Below are positions 12,157 through 23,265 of a stretch of 64,000 nt of DNA, in pieces. Location: assembly GCA_033063855.1 (NCBI GenBank), contig CP093830.1, positions 16,988,854 through 17,052,853 of the forward strand. The letters are read 5' to 3'. The notes beneath the pieces were generated by a model, which was given only the letters and a program-made list of their open reading frames with translations, did no database searches and was not told the origin of the DNA. Position 1 is the first letter of the stretch. Every line of letters starts with the position of its first letter. Origin of the DNA: Smittia aterrima. Lineage: Eukaryota > Arthropoda > Insecta > Diptera > Chironomidae. The position numbers and the translations under genes were made by a program.

Positions 12157-13550
12157 CTAATAGACAAATTTGCGGCAGTTGTTTGATTGGCAATTGCATT
12201 TTAAAGTTGGCTTTTCTCCAAGTCCTTTACCACCAGTGTAATCGAGAGTAATTTCTTGTCCTTTTGCGATATTTTGGTTTGAGAAGAAGCTAAAATAAAT
12301 TTATTAGTAAACAGAATTGCAATTTTAATTAAAAAGTCTTACCAAAGTTTTTCATCTTTAGGATCCCCGTGACAACTGATTACATGCCAAATTTGTGTGT
12401 TTGGTTCACAGGAGTGGTTGATGAACCGAGACAAGTTTCCGAACTCGTAAGAGTCTATAGTGTAGAAGTCCTTGCTTTCTTTCGTGCTATCGTAATTATT
12501 CTCTTCATGCGTGATATTAAAAAGATATTCAGTCCGAAATCTCTTTCCAGCTTCCTTTTGTCCGATGAGTTCTCCAATATATTCGATAATGTAAGAATTT
12601 TTCGGAATTTTTGTCATCGCCTTCACTCCCCAGCCTTGATCCTTTGTCTTAAAGAGACAAAGAGGATACTTCTTTGGTAGCTGAGTTAAACGATTAATAC
12701 ATTTTGGTCCACATTTGCAAAGCTCTCCGCATTCAACGATAATTTCTGGTATTTTGGATCTTACGACTGTTTGACCTTTCGAATCTCTTTTATATGGAAA
12801 TTTCTCCTTCAGAAGTTTCGGACAGCAACTAGAATCTTTTGAACAATCTTTGCAATGGCATCCGCCGAGGCTTTCATTAATGGGATAAATTGCATCTAAG
12901 AGGAAGTTCTTCTTGATATAAGTAAATATCGGTGGTTTATCAAAGTCTTCATCGTTTTCAATAGTCACTGTGATATCCTCCTTCTGCCTAATTGATGCAA
13001 GTAAGACATCATTTTGTTGTCGCTGAACTTGATCAAGTTTGAAGAAATAGTTCCGAAATACCTAAAAAGTTCGTAAAGTTAATGTCTTGTTGTCTATCTA
13101 GAGTTCTTCACTCACCATTTCAACCAAGTCCTCACGAAATGCTTCATGTTTCTCATCGTGTGGCAAAAGTTGGTCACAGACTTGAGCGATCTTGTATTCG
13201 AATGGATCAAACGGATGGATCTCATACATTGTAATCGCTTTCTGCTGTCTCAATGCGGCTCGAATTCGTTTCTTCAGTCTTTGTTTGATATTGCAGATTC
13301 GAATATAGATGTCTTTTTCAAGCGATAAGAACTTCCTGTTGATGTAGTCTTTAAACACAAGACAATGGTCGAGATTCTCAATCGGCTCCCAAGAAGTTTC
13401 TGCAAAGTTGAATTTCCACCATTTCACGCAGAATAGAACTTTCCCATTAACAAGCTTTTGTCCAATCACTTCTTCAACTTCGAAAACCGGTTGGACGTTT
13501 CTGCTGCTTGTACTCGAGCGACATCGTTTACGCTTTTGAGATCTGACCAT
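12157..13550 (-). CDS. Su(var)3-9-like histone H3K9 methyltransferase, copy B
   Basis: Paralog of copy A with the same three-exon plan: 13550-13116, 13061-12343 and 12289-12157, giving 428 residues. The chromodomain (FEVEEVIGQK, WWKFNFAETSWEPIENL), nine pre-SET Cys, SET motifs GWG, EYIGEL and NHSCEPN, and post-SET CNCQSNNCR are all intact. Exon 2 has the same length in both copies (719 bases). The protein is three residues shorter near the N-terminus. Differences are scattered, with no stop or frameshift, so both copies look functional. It lies head-to-head with intact WRNexo (318 bases between the two ATGs), so this copy keeps the original promoter arrangement. Confidence 0.88.
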
Positions 13551-13792
13551 TTTGGGAATGACTTTGTACTTTGTATTTACAATTTAAAGCTGTCCGAGAA
13601 TGACTTAAACATAACCTTATCGTTAGCTAATACTTCTTTCTTGTAAGTTTGCTACAATTAGAATTGCAAATGGGATTGCAACGTTAGCTATCTATTTATT
13701 TTACAAAATATAAACAAACTGGCTCACATTTCAAACGAGTAAGAGGTATTTCAAGATTGAACATGAGAGCACGACATGAGCACGAATGCCTC

Positions 13793-13803
13793 TTGGCGCG
13801 AAA
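13793..13803 (+). promoter_or_regulatory. E2F-like site in the SET-B/WRNexo divergent promoter
   Basis: TTGGCGCGAAA lies 66 bases before the WRNexo ATG. It is preserved exactly in the duplicated promoter at 11834. An E2F site would suit S-phase genes for heterochromatin and replication-linked repair; this is inference from the motif. Confidence 0.5.
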
Positions 13804-13868
13804 GTTTTCGAATTAAAAGTTAACTTCCCCTTTAAGTTGTTTGTTAAATCGTGCTTAATTAATTTGAG

Positions 13869-14904
13869 ATGAGTAAGAAAACAAGAAATTTGCCAACTTG
13901 GATGAAGAAGGGACAGCGAGAAGTTGTAGGAGATGCAATCAGTAACATTGTGAAGCCAAGAATTTTAAATGAGAAACAAATCTTCGATGAAAGTGATGAA
14001 GCGCCGGCAAACAAAAGAAGAACTCGATCGAACTACACATTTCCTAAGACGGAACAAGAGTTGCTAGCTGCACAACCAAAATATAACTTAGAAGACCTGC
14101 CGATGGTGACGTACGATGGTAAAATTCATTATCTGAGCGACTACTTTGATATTGCGGTGGCATTCGATGATTTAATTAAGAAAGTGGACGCTCGAGAAGG
14201 AGAAGAAATGGTTGGAGTTGCTTTCGATATGGAATGGACTTTTAGCTTCCAAACAGGACCTGAGAAAACATCATTAATTCAAGTTTGTCTTGATTTAGAC
14301 GAATGCTTTCTCTTTCATCTCACACTTTTAAAAAAGATTCCTGCTTCTCTCTTTGTATTCCTGAATCATCCGCGAGTTCAACTTCACGGTGTCAACATCA
14401 AGAACGATCTAAGGAAGCTTGAACGAGACTTTCCAACAGTCAAAGCAGATCCATTGATCAATAAATGCATTGACTTGGGAGTTTGGTACAACGAAGTATT
14501 TAATTCCTCTGGGCGTTGGTCAATGGAACGTCTCGTTTTACAGACCCTGAAGCTTAGAATTGACAAATCACGACAAACTAGGATGAGCAAATGGCACATT
14601 TTCCCGTTGAAACCGAATCAACAAAAATATGCTGCGATTGATGTTTTCGTAAGTAAAATCGTTAAATTCAAATCGCACAAACATCTGAGTGAACAGCTGA
14701 TTGCGAAACAATTCTAAAGCGATTTCTTCTTCTTAGATTGCTCAAAAAATTTACAATCACATTTCATCGAAAAGTAAGCAGAACGACGAGAATCTCAAGG
14801 ATTACTTCGATATTTACGGCGAAGGTCTTGCAGCAGAGGAAAATATTAACAAAAGTGATTTAAGTGACGAAATCGGAAAGCTAATGCAAAACTATAGTTC
14901 GTAA
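13869..14904 (+). CDS. WRNexo: WRN-type 3'-5' exonuclease
   Basis: Stand-alone homolog of the exonuclease domain of Werner syndrome protein, a DEDDy 3'-5' DNA exonuclease in replication and repair. Exons 13869-14648 and 14737-14904 give 315 residues; fly WRNexo is about 350. A basic N-terminus (RTRSNYTFPKTEQELLAAQP) precedes the nuclease fold. The catalytic set is visible: D120 and E122 in VAFDMEW, D180 in NIKNDLRKL, Y254 and D258 in KYAAIDVF. No helicase follows. The stop codon is separated from the LIPT2 ATG by a single base, with no poly(A) signal or room for a promoter, so the two are probably on one transcript. The 5' part is duplicated and dead at 11878. Confidence 0.9.
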
Positions 14905-14905
14905 A

Positions 14906-15595
14906 ATGTCGAAGCTTGTTCACATCTTGAAAACTGGAATACTCAATTATGGCCAATCTCTGAAGCTTCAAAAGTACATAGCAAATAGAATAGTTCAAGG
15001 TGACGTCAAGTTCAAAAATGTTATCATTCTAACGGAGCATCAACCCGTATACACAATCGGAATTAGAACAAAGAATTATTCAATTGACGATGAGGAGAAA
15101 CTGAAGAATCTTGGCGCAGAGTTTTATAGGACAAATCGAGGTGGTCTCATTACTTTTCACGGTATCGGACAACTCGTCGCTTATCCTATCATAAACCTCA
15201 AGAACTTTGAGCCAAGCGTTCGATGGTATGTCTGTCATATTGAAAAGACAATTATCGATTTATGTAAGAAATACGGAATCACTGCTCGAACAACTGCCGA
15301 CACTGGAGTGTGGGTTGATAATCGAAAGATATGCGCCATAGGAATTCATGCTTCTCGTTACATCACAACTCACGGCTTAGCTCTCAATTGCAATGTCGAT
15401 CTTTCATGGTACAATCACATCGTCCCGTGTGGCTTAGAAGGAAAAGAAGTCACGTCATTGTCTAAAGAACTCTCCAAGAATGTAACAATCGATGATACGA
15501 TTCCAGAACTTCTCACCAGCTTTCAAGATGTCTTCAAGTGCTCAACAGAAATAATTGACTCATCTGAAACGAAAGAAATCCTTAAAAGTTTATAA
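14906..15595 (+). CDS. LIPT2: Octanoyl (lipoyl) transferase, mitochondrial LipB type
   Basis: Moves octanoyl groups from acyl carrier protein to the lipoyl domain of GCSH-type acceptors, the first step of mitochondrial lipoate synthesis. 229 residues, one exon. Family motifs are clear: RGGLITFHGIGQLVAYPI (78-95), KICAIGIHASRYITTHGLAL with the conserved Lys at 141, and the acyl-thioester Cys at 175 in IVPCGLEG. The basic N-terminus (MSKLVHILKTG) may target mitochondria. The ATG lies one base after the WRNexo stop, with the same strand and no gap, so translation would need reinitiation or a promoter inside WRNexo. Poly(A) signal AATAAA at 15646-15651. Confidence 0.92.
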   Translation: MSKLVHILKTGILNYGQSLKLQKYIANRIVQGDVKFKNVIILTEHQPVYTIGIRTKNYSIDDEEKLKNLGAEFYRTNRGGLITFHGIGQLVAYPIINLKNFEPSVRWYVCHIEKTIIDLCKKYGITARTTADTGVWVDNRKICAIGIHASRYITTHGLALNCNVDLSWYNHIVPCGLEGKEVTSLSKELSKNVTIDDTIPELLTSFQDVFKCSTEIIDSSETKEILKSL

Positions 15596-15803
15596 ACATT
15601 TTTACGTTTTTTTTTATTAAAACTAGTTTAGATAATTGTGTTGAAAATAAAAATCATCATTTTAAAATCGGACAGCTTCGAGTGAATTCTTCTTAAACGA
15701 TGAGGGAAGAGGGCGATGCACTGTTTAAGATATTTTGAAATTCAGCAGGTACACTATGTTGATGTTAGAATTATTATTTGCGGGGAAAGCAAACTCAGAA
15801 GGT

Positions 15804-17301
15804 TTATTTCCACTTCCAAAACGAGAGCGAATTAGCAACGTTCATAATTGTCCCTGCCATGCTCGCAGTTTGCTGAGGCATCATCGCAGATTGATGTGGG
15901 ATCACAGCGGATAATGAAATCTCAGAAAGTGGAATGTTACCAACATTCTCCCAATCTCTTTGCATCGTGTCGTCAGAGTCGTCATCCGTGTCTGACCTTT
16001 CATCTTCGAAGATATCAGTGAATGACTGCATAATCGAGTCAACACTTCGTTGCGATGTATCAAGAACTGGCCCAGTCCTTCCTAAATCAACGTTACGTAT
16101 GTCGAGAAGCGTGAAAATGTTTTCCATTGTTCGCGCTGGTTGAAGAGTCTTCATTGAAAGGTTTTGTGTGTAGCACAAATAGATCACGTTGAGATTGAGT
16201 CGCGCGACCTTCTTTCTGAATTGATGTTCGTTTAATCCCATCGTACAAAAGTCGTTATATGAGACTTTATGAGGCAATCTTACATCCAAATAAAAACTGA
16301 GTCCTTGAACTAGTTGTGCGATGTAAGTGAGAGCAGCAGCGATACGATACGCGTGATTATTAGCTACATGACCTGGATCACTTCCACCTGCGTTGGCCAT
16401 TCCGCTGTTAATTGATCCTTCTTTATTGCTATGAATCCAGTCACAGTATTCTTGATAATTTCCATTTGATGGCAACGATGGTGCGACAATGATAAACTCC
16501 TTGTTCAAAAGATCACTTAAGCTTTCTTGTCTCCAACCGCTTTTCGTATTTGTTGATACTAACATTGCTTCAGCAATCTCACTTATTGTTTCTGGTTGAA
16601 GTGATTCGTTGCTCGCCTTTCGACTTTGTAATCCAAGCAATGAAGAGCTTCGAATCATTTTCTGTGACATCGGAAAAATAAATTTAACTAGCGAATCGAT
16701 GTGAGCTCTTCTTGTGTTCTTCAATTGCTCCATTTGTTCATGTCGCTTCAACCTGATCGAATCATTCTTCTCAACTGCTTCCAGCACATAATCTCCGAGT
16801 TTATTAACTTTGTCCTCATATTTTGGAAGGATAATCCGTTGCGCTCGATTCTTGTCGTGATTCTCCTTCTTCACAATCTGCAGCTTTGAAATATTCTCTT
16901 CCTTCTCTTTAATTAAATCTTTGAGTATCTTATTTCTGCTCCTAGACTTCAAAATCGACGTTCTGAGATTTTCCAGTCGCACGAAATTTTCAAACTTCGC
17001 ATTGAATTTGTGTTCGAGTTGTTTCTGTGCGTTTTTCAGGTTTTTAAGCTTTTGCTGTTTGTCTACAAATCTGTAATAATATGTTAAGTAAACCCACTCA
17101 ATTGATTTCAAGTGTTTCTCACCTCTCTGAGTCATGATGAATGCTGGAGATCCAATTTCCTTTGACAACGCAGTGTTTGCAAATAAACTTTCTTCTTTCT
17201 ATTCTGCAGAGCTTACATTTCTGATAATTTTGATTGTTACTTGATGTCTTTGACTCTGTCTCGATTTGGAAGTGACTTGGTGGCTCAAAATGGCTCGACA
17301 T
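15804..17301 (-). CDS. Atg14: ATG14/Barkor, autophagy PI3-kinase subunit
   Basis: Targets the Beclin 1-VPS34 complex to autophagosome initiation sites and, in vertebrates, also promotes autophagosome-lysosome fusion. Exons 17301-17123 and 17070-15804 give 481 residues (human 492). An N-terminal Cys pair motif (CKLC...CKHC, residues 29-44) is the ATG14 signature. A long coiled coil follows from RFVDKQQKLKNL. The central domain has SNGNYQEYCDWIHSNKEG and ALTYIAQLVQGLSFYLDV, matching the human core. An acidic stretch then DWENVG precede the tail, which ends in an amphipathic helix with aromatic residues (SLSFWKWK) like the membrane-curvature-sensing BATS region. It converges with LIPT2 and is divergent from the zinc finger gene. 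Confidence 0.93.
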
Positions 17302-17356
17302 CGAACAAATAAATGAAAATGTTTCGTCTTTGTTTTGTTAAATGATTTTACCAAAG

Positions 17357-17410
17357 ACTCTCCGATTCAAACTCTCCGAAAGAAAAACTTTTGCATCTCG
17401 AACTCTCCGA
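17357..17410 (+). repeat. Three ACTCTCCGA repeats in a divergent promoter
   Basis: ACTCTCCGA occurs at 17357-17365, 17371-17379 and 17402-17410, between the Atg14 start (17301) and the zinc finger gene (17678). A TATAAAA word lies at 17464-17470. I do not recognise the motif; it may be a shared regulatory element. Confidence 0.4.
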
Positions 17411-17677
17411 ATAAAAATTGTTCGACTTTGAATTCTAGAAGACATTGTGGGACACCTCTTTGTTATAAAAAAATCTCTTTATTAAAAAAGCAATAAATAC
17501 TTCGAAACTGGTTCCGATGGCTTAAAAGTTACCGTAAGTCGTGCATAAGCGTTCATTCCATCGTGGCGTATCGGTAATTGCTGCTTATGAGCTAAACAGA
17601 AGTGGAAATTGCAGGAAAATAACTTCTAACCTAGCAAGTCCGATTATCAGCTGCCGAAAGCAAAATAAACAAACGAA

Positions 17678-19372
17678 ATGCAAAGTGCTACAAGTTTTCA
17701 AAACATTGATACATTGCAAGTGAAGAATGAAGTGATAACGATTGAAGAAGATGAGATCCACTCGCCTAATTATGAGGAAATGCAATCGCGAGACGATCCT
17801 CAAATGCAAAATCAACGCAATGGAGGAGCTTCAAAGTTAATCTACTACTTTGAGCCTCAACAAAAACCCAACTATGAAACAAACCTTGAAGATAAGAGTA
17901 AGTTAAGAAAATAATTGGACTCTGGCTAAGTAATTTAATTATTTTCATTTACTTTTAGCTGATAACAATAAGCAAAAAAATCCATTAAAAATATTATGCA
18001 TCGACTGTCCTCCATCATCTGATGGGAACATATTTGACGATCGCATGACCTTCGAACTTCATCGTAAAAAGTCGCACAAGGACCTGCCGTTGTTGTTTGC
18101 TTGTGTAGTTTGTGATTACAATGCCAAAAAGTATATCTTGCTAAGAAATCACTTCAAGCGACACTTGGTGGGCCGATATCAATGCAACGAGTGCTCAAAT
18201 TCTTATTCGCAGAAGAGCGATTTAAATTTTCATAAGACGACAATTCACGGTCGAAAAGTTTGTCGAAAATGTAACTTGGACTTTGAGAGCGTTGAAAGTT
18301 TAATAGAGCACAAAAACAGTCATACGATTGCTTCTGTCCCTAAACAGAAACAAACCAAATCGACTGAAAAGCAATGTCCAGATTGCGGCAAGATGCTACA
18401 AACCACCGGAGGATTGTTCACTCATCGAAAAATGCATTTGGAGAAGCCTAAGTTTCGTTGCGAGATCTGCAAGAAGGAATTTTTCCAAAAAGTCAATCTC
18501 GTTAATCATGAAAAGACGCACAACATTCAGAATCGAAACTACAATTGTTCGCAATGTGATAAGAGCTTCTTCGAGAAATCTCACCTTTTACGACACCAAA
18601 ACTTTCACAGTGAGTCGAGAAACTTTCAATGCGTCCAGTGCTTGAAGTTTTACAAAACCGAGCGATGTTTGAAGGTCCACAAGCAAGTTCATTCCGATCC
18701 ATCCAATCGACCGTTCAAATGCGATGTCTGTCAGAAAGGATTCTTATCATCATCGAAACTTAAGCAACATGCCAACATACATACTAACTCGCGACCTTAT
18801 CTTTGCAAGCATTGTCCAAGAGATTTCACAAATTATCCGAATCTACTCAAGCACACAATTCGTCGACATAAAGTCGATCATCGTACGGGAACGCCTCTTG
18901 TAAAGATTCCTGATTACGTGACAAACAAGAAGAAGAAAAAGAAATCTGCTGAACAAAACGAGGATGCTGGTGTCAAGAATGAAGTTGATCCTTCAGCTCC
19001 TGCTGCTCTTCCTACCGATTTAAGCAGCGAAATAAATGTGATTCAAATACCAGACGGTGAACTCGAGTTGCCATCGACGTCTGGCCTAATCAGAGGCTTC
19101 CAATTCAACGAGGATCAGAACTATGACATGTCAATACTGATGGATATTGATGAGTTCAGCGACTTTCAACTTTTAAACTCTCCAGATAAGGAATATGTAG
19201 ATGATGTAAACGATGATGTCAACGAGCAATTCTCAATCATCGACACGACGGGTAAGTCAATGACAGAAACATTGTAACAAGCTTATTAATCAAATATTTT
19301 CTTCTTGTAGATCTTCAATTCTTCAGCGACAACACAATCAATTCATCGACAACACAAACATTATTCATTTAA
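17678..19372 (+). CDS. C2H2 zinc finger protein, ten fingers
   Basis: Probable sequence-specific DNA-binding transcription factor. Exons 17678-17897, 17959-19251 and 19311-19372 give 524 residues. The first 75 residues are acidic with no ZAD or BTB domain. Ten C2H2 units follow: two atypical ones (CIDC...H, CVVCDY...HFKRH), then YQCNEC, KVCRKC, KQCPDC, FRCEIC, YNCSQC, FQCVQC, FKCDVC and YLCKHC, mostly joined by 5-8 residue linkers. After a KKKKKKS nuclear-localisation stretch the tail is acidic and Ser/Asp-rich, as in activation regions. The family is too large to name an ortholog. Poly(A) signal near 19506-19511. Confidence 0.85.
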
Positions 19373-19695
19373 TATCGAGTGGTCAGTAGATGCACTATCC
19401 GTCATCCATAAAAAGAAAAGATTTCCATTTAATTACACGAAAAAAAATTAATTAGACATAAGAAAAAAAGTTGTCTCAATTTTACATTGCAAGGAATTAT
19501 TTTGGAATAAAAAATAATTAAAAATTAAAGTCAAGTTGATTCAGCGAAGGGGGTATTGAACTGAAAAGAACTTAACTAGTACGCAATCCCTCTAGTAGAA
19601 AGAGAATCAACCAATCAGAAAGAACCAACTTGTCCACAGAAGACACTTGTTGGAGATCAAGAATTTTGTTCAGATATTTACAGAGACTCGACAAG

Positions 19696-20361
19696 ATGAG
19701 AGCTAGCGGTGTAGTGATTGTGATTTTGTCTTTTGTTGGCCTTACGCTTACACAAGACAACATGTTCATTGGTAAGAATATCTACTGAAAGGTAAAGCTT
19801 CGAAAAGTCTAAATCGCAAAATTAATTTCAGGTAACGTGGATGGCAAAGCAGTCAAATGTTTAACATGTCAAGCAACTGTTGATGAAATTAGAATTGCTC
19901 AAGCATTGGTTGATCCAAAAAAGAAGGCTGAAGTGAAAAGCGGGAGGACTAAGGTAGATGGTTCACCTTCCGGGACTTTGATTGAGTTAAGAAAGTCTGA
20001 ACAATATTTGACTGAACTCTTCGAAGGAGAAGAGGGCATTTGCAAGAAGATGGACGACTACGCCAAAGCCAAATACAAGACGACCGGCAAACTAACAGTT
20101 CTTAAAATGTTTACCAACGACGGAATGAATCCTCTCATGTCGGAAGTTGATTTCGTGCAAGATCAAGACTTAAACAAAAGCTTGCAACATTACTGCTTAG
20201 AGCTTCTCGACGAGTTCGATGAAGTCTTCCTTGAATATTTCATGGCTGCGTCGTTGCCCGATGACGTTGTCGATAAGATTTGCACGGAAAGAACAAAAGT
20301 TTGTAAAGCGGAAGAAGAAGGAGATGAAGACGATGATTCAGTTCCAGAGAAAGAGCTTTGA
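19696..20361 (+). CDS. sel: Canopy/seele family ER protein
   Basis: Saposin-like canopy (DUF3456) protein of the secretory pathway; fly seele is needed for secretion of a dorsal-ventral patterning protease. Exons 19696-19771 and 19832-20361 give 201 residues. A signal peptide (about 1-20, VVIVILSFVGLTLTQ) precedes the family Cys pattern: KCLTCQATVDEI, EGICKKMDDYAK, HYCLELLDEFDE and DKICTERTKVCK, six Cys in the spacing typical of three disulfides. The C-terminus is acidic and ends EKEL, a weak likeness to KDEL/HDEL retrieval signals. The assignment to seele rather than another canopy paralog is inference. Poly(A) signal 20453-20458. Confidence 0.75.
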
Positions 20362-20637
20362 GCTTTTCAGATACATCTTAAAAAACAATTTAGCGTCCAA
20401 ATGGTTGTTAACAAATGTACACGTTGCTACTTCAATATTTCCAGCGATAAGGAATAAAAAGTTTTTGATAAAAATCTGAGATAAGAAAACTTTTGATTGA
20501 AATTTTTCATCGAAAATAACGAAAAATATCTCAAATATTTTTTGACTAGATTTCTCGTCGCTCGGAAATTGTTTCGTTGCGTCAAAGAAGATTGAAGAAC
20601 AAATTCTTGTAAATAAATGATAAGAAGATTTGTCACG

Positions 20638-21486
20638 ATGGCTGAGACTTGTGATATCAAAGCAGGCGTAAAGAATGTTCTCGAACGGATCGAATTGGCT
20701 TCAAAGAGCAGACCAGACAAAGTAAAATTCTAAAACGAAAATAAAATTCATTTTAATCTGATCTTGTTTACTTTTAGTTTAAAAATCCCGTGCAACTTGT
20801 TGCTGTTGGGAAAACAAAGCCGGTCGAAGCAATTATCGAGGCTTACAGCATCGGACAACGGCATTTCGGTGAGAATTATGTTAAAGAACTGGAAGAGAAG
20901 GCGAATCATCCAAAGATTCTTGAGAATTGCAAGGAAATAAAATGGCATTTCATCGGTCACCTTCAACGAAATAAAATTAATAAAATAATAAAGCTCCGTG
21001 GGCTGCACATGATTCAGACGATTGATAGTGAGAAATTAGCGGAGGCTGTGAACAACGCTTGGGAGAAAAATCGCCTTGAGACTGAAGGAAAACTAAAAGT
21101 TCTTATTCAAGTCAATTCGAGTGGAGAGGAAGTTAAGAACGGAGTTGATCCTGAGAAGGTTCCTGAGCTCTTCCAGTTCATTAATGAAAAGTGCAAAGCA
21201 CTTCAACTCGAAGGTCTAATGACGATTGGTGCTTACGGCTTTGATTACTCCAAAGGACCTAACCCAGACTTCATCGCTTTGCTCGGCTGTTTGAATCATC
21301 TTCCCAACTCAGAATCTCTTCAACTTTCATTCGGAATGTCTGACGATTTTGAAAAAGCTGTAAGTTGACTTTCTAAAACAAGTTTTAAAATCAATTAGGA
21401 AACTTTTTCTTTTGTAGATTGAAATGGGAAGCACTTGCGTTCGAGTTGGAAGTTCAATTTTTGGATATCGACCAAAGAAAAATTAA
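20638..21486 (+). CDS. PLPBP: Pyridoxal phosphate homeostasis protein (YggS/PROSC)
   Basis: Binds pyridoxal 5'-phosphate and buffers free vitamin B6; no catalytic activity is known. Exons 20638-20721, 20778-21359 and 21418-21486 give 244 residues (human 275). The PLP lysine is K40 in LVAVGKTKPVEAI. Other family motifs are FGENYVKEL, WHFIGHLQRNK, GLMTIGAYG, LSFGMSDDFEKA and GSTCVRVGSSIFG, together a complete alanine-racemase-like barrel. The start is the first ATG and gives the usual helical N-terminus (CDIKAGVKNVLERIELA). The gene lies 276 bases after seele on the same strand. Confidence 0.93.
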
Positions 21487-23265
21487 TCATTCGAGATGAC
21501 AATAAATTGAGAAGAAAATTGTTAAACATCACCCTAGATAGTCAGTTGAATTCTCATCAATCGCCATCGACTGAAAGAAATTTCAAAACAACATCTGAGT
21601 AACTCAGTGACGTGAAGTCGCTAGTCCTTGAATCAGATTGATGCATGACGCCTTTCTCGTTACAGATTTCTTTTCTTCATACTTAATTTTTAAATTTTCT
21701 CAGCGCCGCGAGAAAAATTTGTCTAAAATTTTCAGTGGTCTGCTGCCAACAGACAGCTCGCTTTAATTAATCGCCTTCCTCTCATGTTTCCAGCGATGAA
21801 ATCACTGGAAATTGTTTGAGCCTTGACCGCAGTCAATCTCCTTTAATATCAAACCTGTCACCTTAACATCGTCGACGATGAACTTTCCAACGACTTGTTA
21901 CGATCGTCAAAAAATATTTGTTCACATTCATCATCGACGACTCGCGAGACTCGATCAAAACTTTTCATAAGCGAGAAATTTCGCGACATTTTTCATAAAA
22001 ACGCGATCCCAGATTTTCAACTCAAGCTTCATGACTCATCAATCTTTGCGAGCGTCTTCTGCACAATATTCATATGAACAGAAGAAAAAAAAAATACAAA
22101 TAAAACTAAATGGAATTCTCTTATGTAAATCGTGATGAAAATAGAAGAAAAAACTTTTTTTCTTCAGCTCAATGGAAAAGCGCGAGAAAAATGTTTTTCT
22201 TTCCTCACACAAAACCACCAACGAGCGAAATAATCTGCCTCACGTAGAAAATATTTCTGATGCGATCAACATGTTATGTACTGAGCCATTACCGCAGCAG
22301 GATGAAAATAATAATGTAAAGCTTACAGCAGCGCCGCGCGTATTCATTCGATGCTCCAATTTTTCTCGCCTTTCCTCACTCAAGTCGTCGAGAACAACTT
22401 CTTCTTAATCGCGAAGGTGTTTTGCCCTTTTTTTGCTTGTTACACCAAGAATCTCAAAATAGTTTTAGACACGAAGATGATGAAGTCTATTTCAAGTTTG
22501 ATGAAGTCGTCAGCCGACAAAAACAATAGCCATGTCAATCTGACTTACTCAATATGAAAGACTTAATGAGACTCCTTATGAAGATCGACGTGGTCAAAGT
22601 AAATTTTCACGACCGGCGATCGTCAGAGGAAATTCAAATTTCAGAGTTTTCAACACTAGCCTCGTCGTATGATTGTTTATTGTAGATCGTTCTATGTAAA
22701 AAGCATCGAAGGAATTTCTGTATTTATTTTTTTCTTACTCGAATAAATAGCGAATTGTGTGTTGTCTTAGGTACAAGAGATTTAAAATTAGACGTCGTTC
22801 TCCTACAATTCACACACATTTGAATGAGGCTCAAGAATCGAGGGAAGAAGAACTTCATGCCGAACGAATGAAGCGATTTTTACAGGAAAGGTAGAAATAT
22901 TTTGGAAGATTCTTTCTCTTTGATTAAAGACGAAGCTTTGATCTTCCAGACGATGATAATTCCATGAAGTCTTGAAGACTAAACATGACTCCCCCTCTTC
23001 GATCAAAAATCTCTCATCCTCCGCTCGAAAATCAAGAAATCAAGCAAAACTCGAAACAAGTGACGATCTTCCGATCTAATATTAAAAACTTCATCGTCAA
23101 ACAACTCGATCTGTTCGGGTTTCTATTTCATCGACAATAAAAGAATCGTAAAGCGCGAACTTCGGGAAAAATGCTGAAAAGCACCCGAAGCTTTCACGAA
23201 GCCAAAGAAAAGTCGCCTCGGCGGAAAAATAATAATAATAGAGTGAATAATAGAGACACGATGTG
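21487..23265. other. Intergenic, nothing recognised
   Basis: About 1.8 kb between PLPBP and the Mlc2 promoter. Only short, low-complexity open frames occur on either strand, none with a known domain or good splice support. It may hold muscle enhancers for Mlc2, but I see no clear motif cluster. Confidence 0.5.

Larger units (their letters stand above)
10100..14160. repeat. Tandem segmental duplication (two units of about 2 kb)
   Basis: Unit 1 (about 10100-12002) and unit 2 (about 12005-14160) each hold a Su(var)3-9-like gene on the minus strand and a divergent WRNexo start on the plus strand. Similarity covers exons, introns (including cctaaaaag at both second-exon acceptors) and the promoter region. 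In unit 1 the WRNexo part is decayed. Unit 2 opens with a decayed piece of the EPG5 last exon, which marks the join. Confidence 0.85.
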
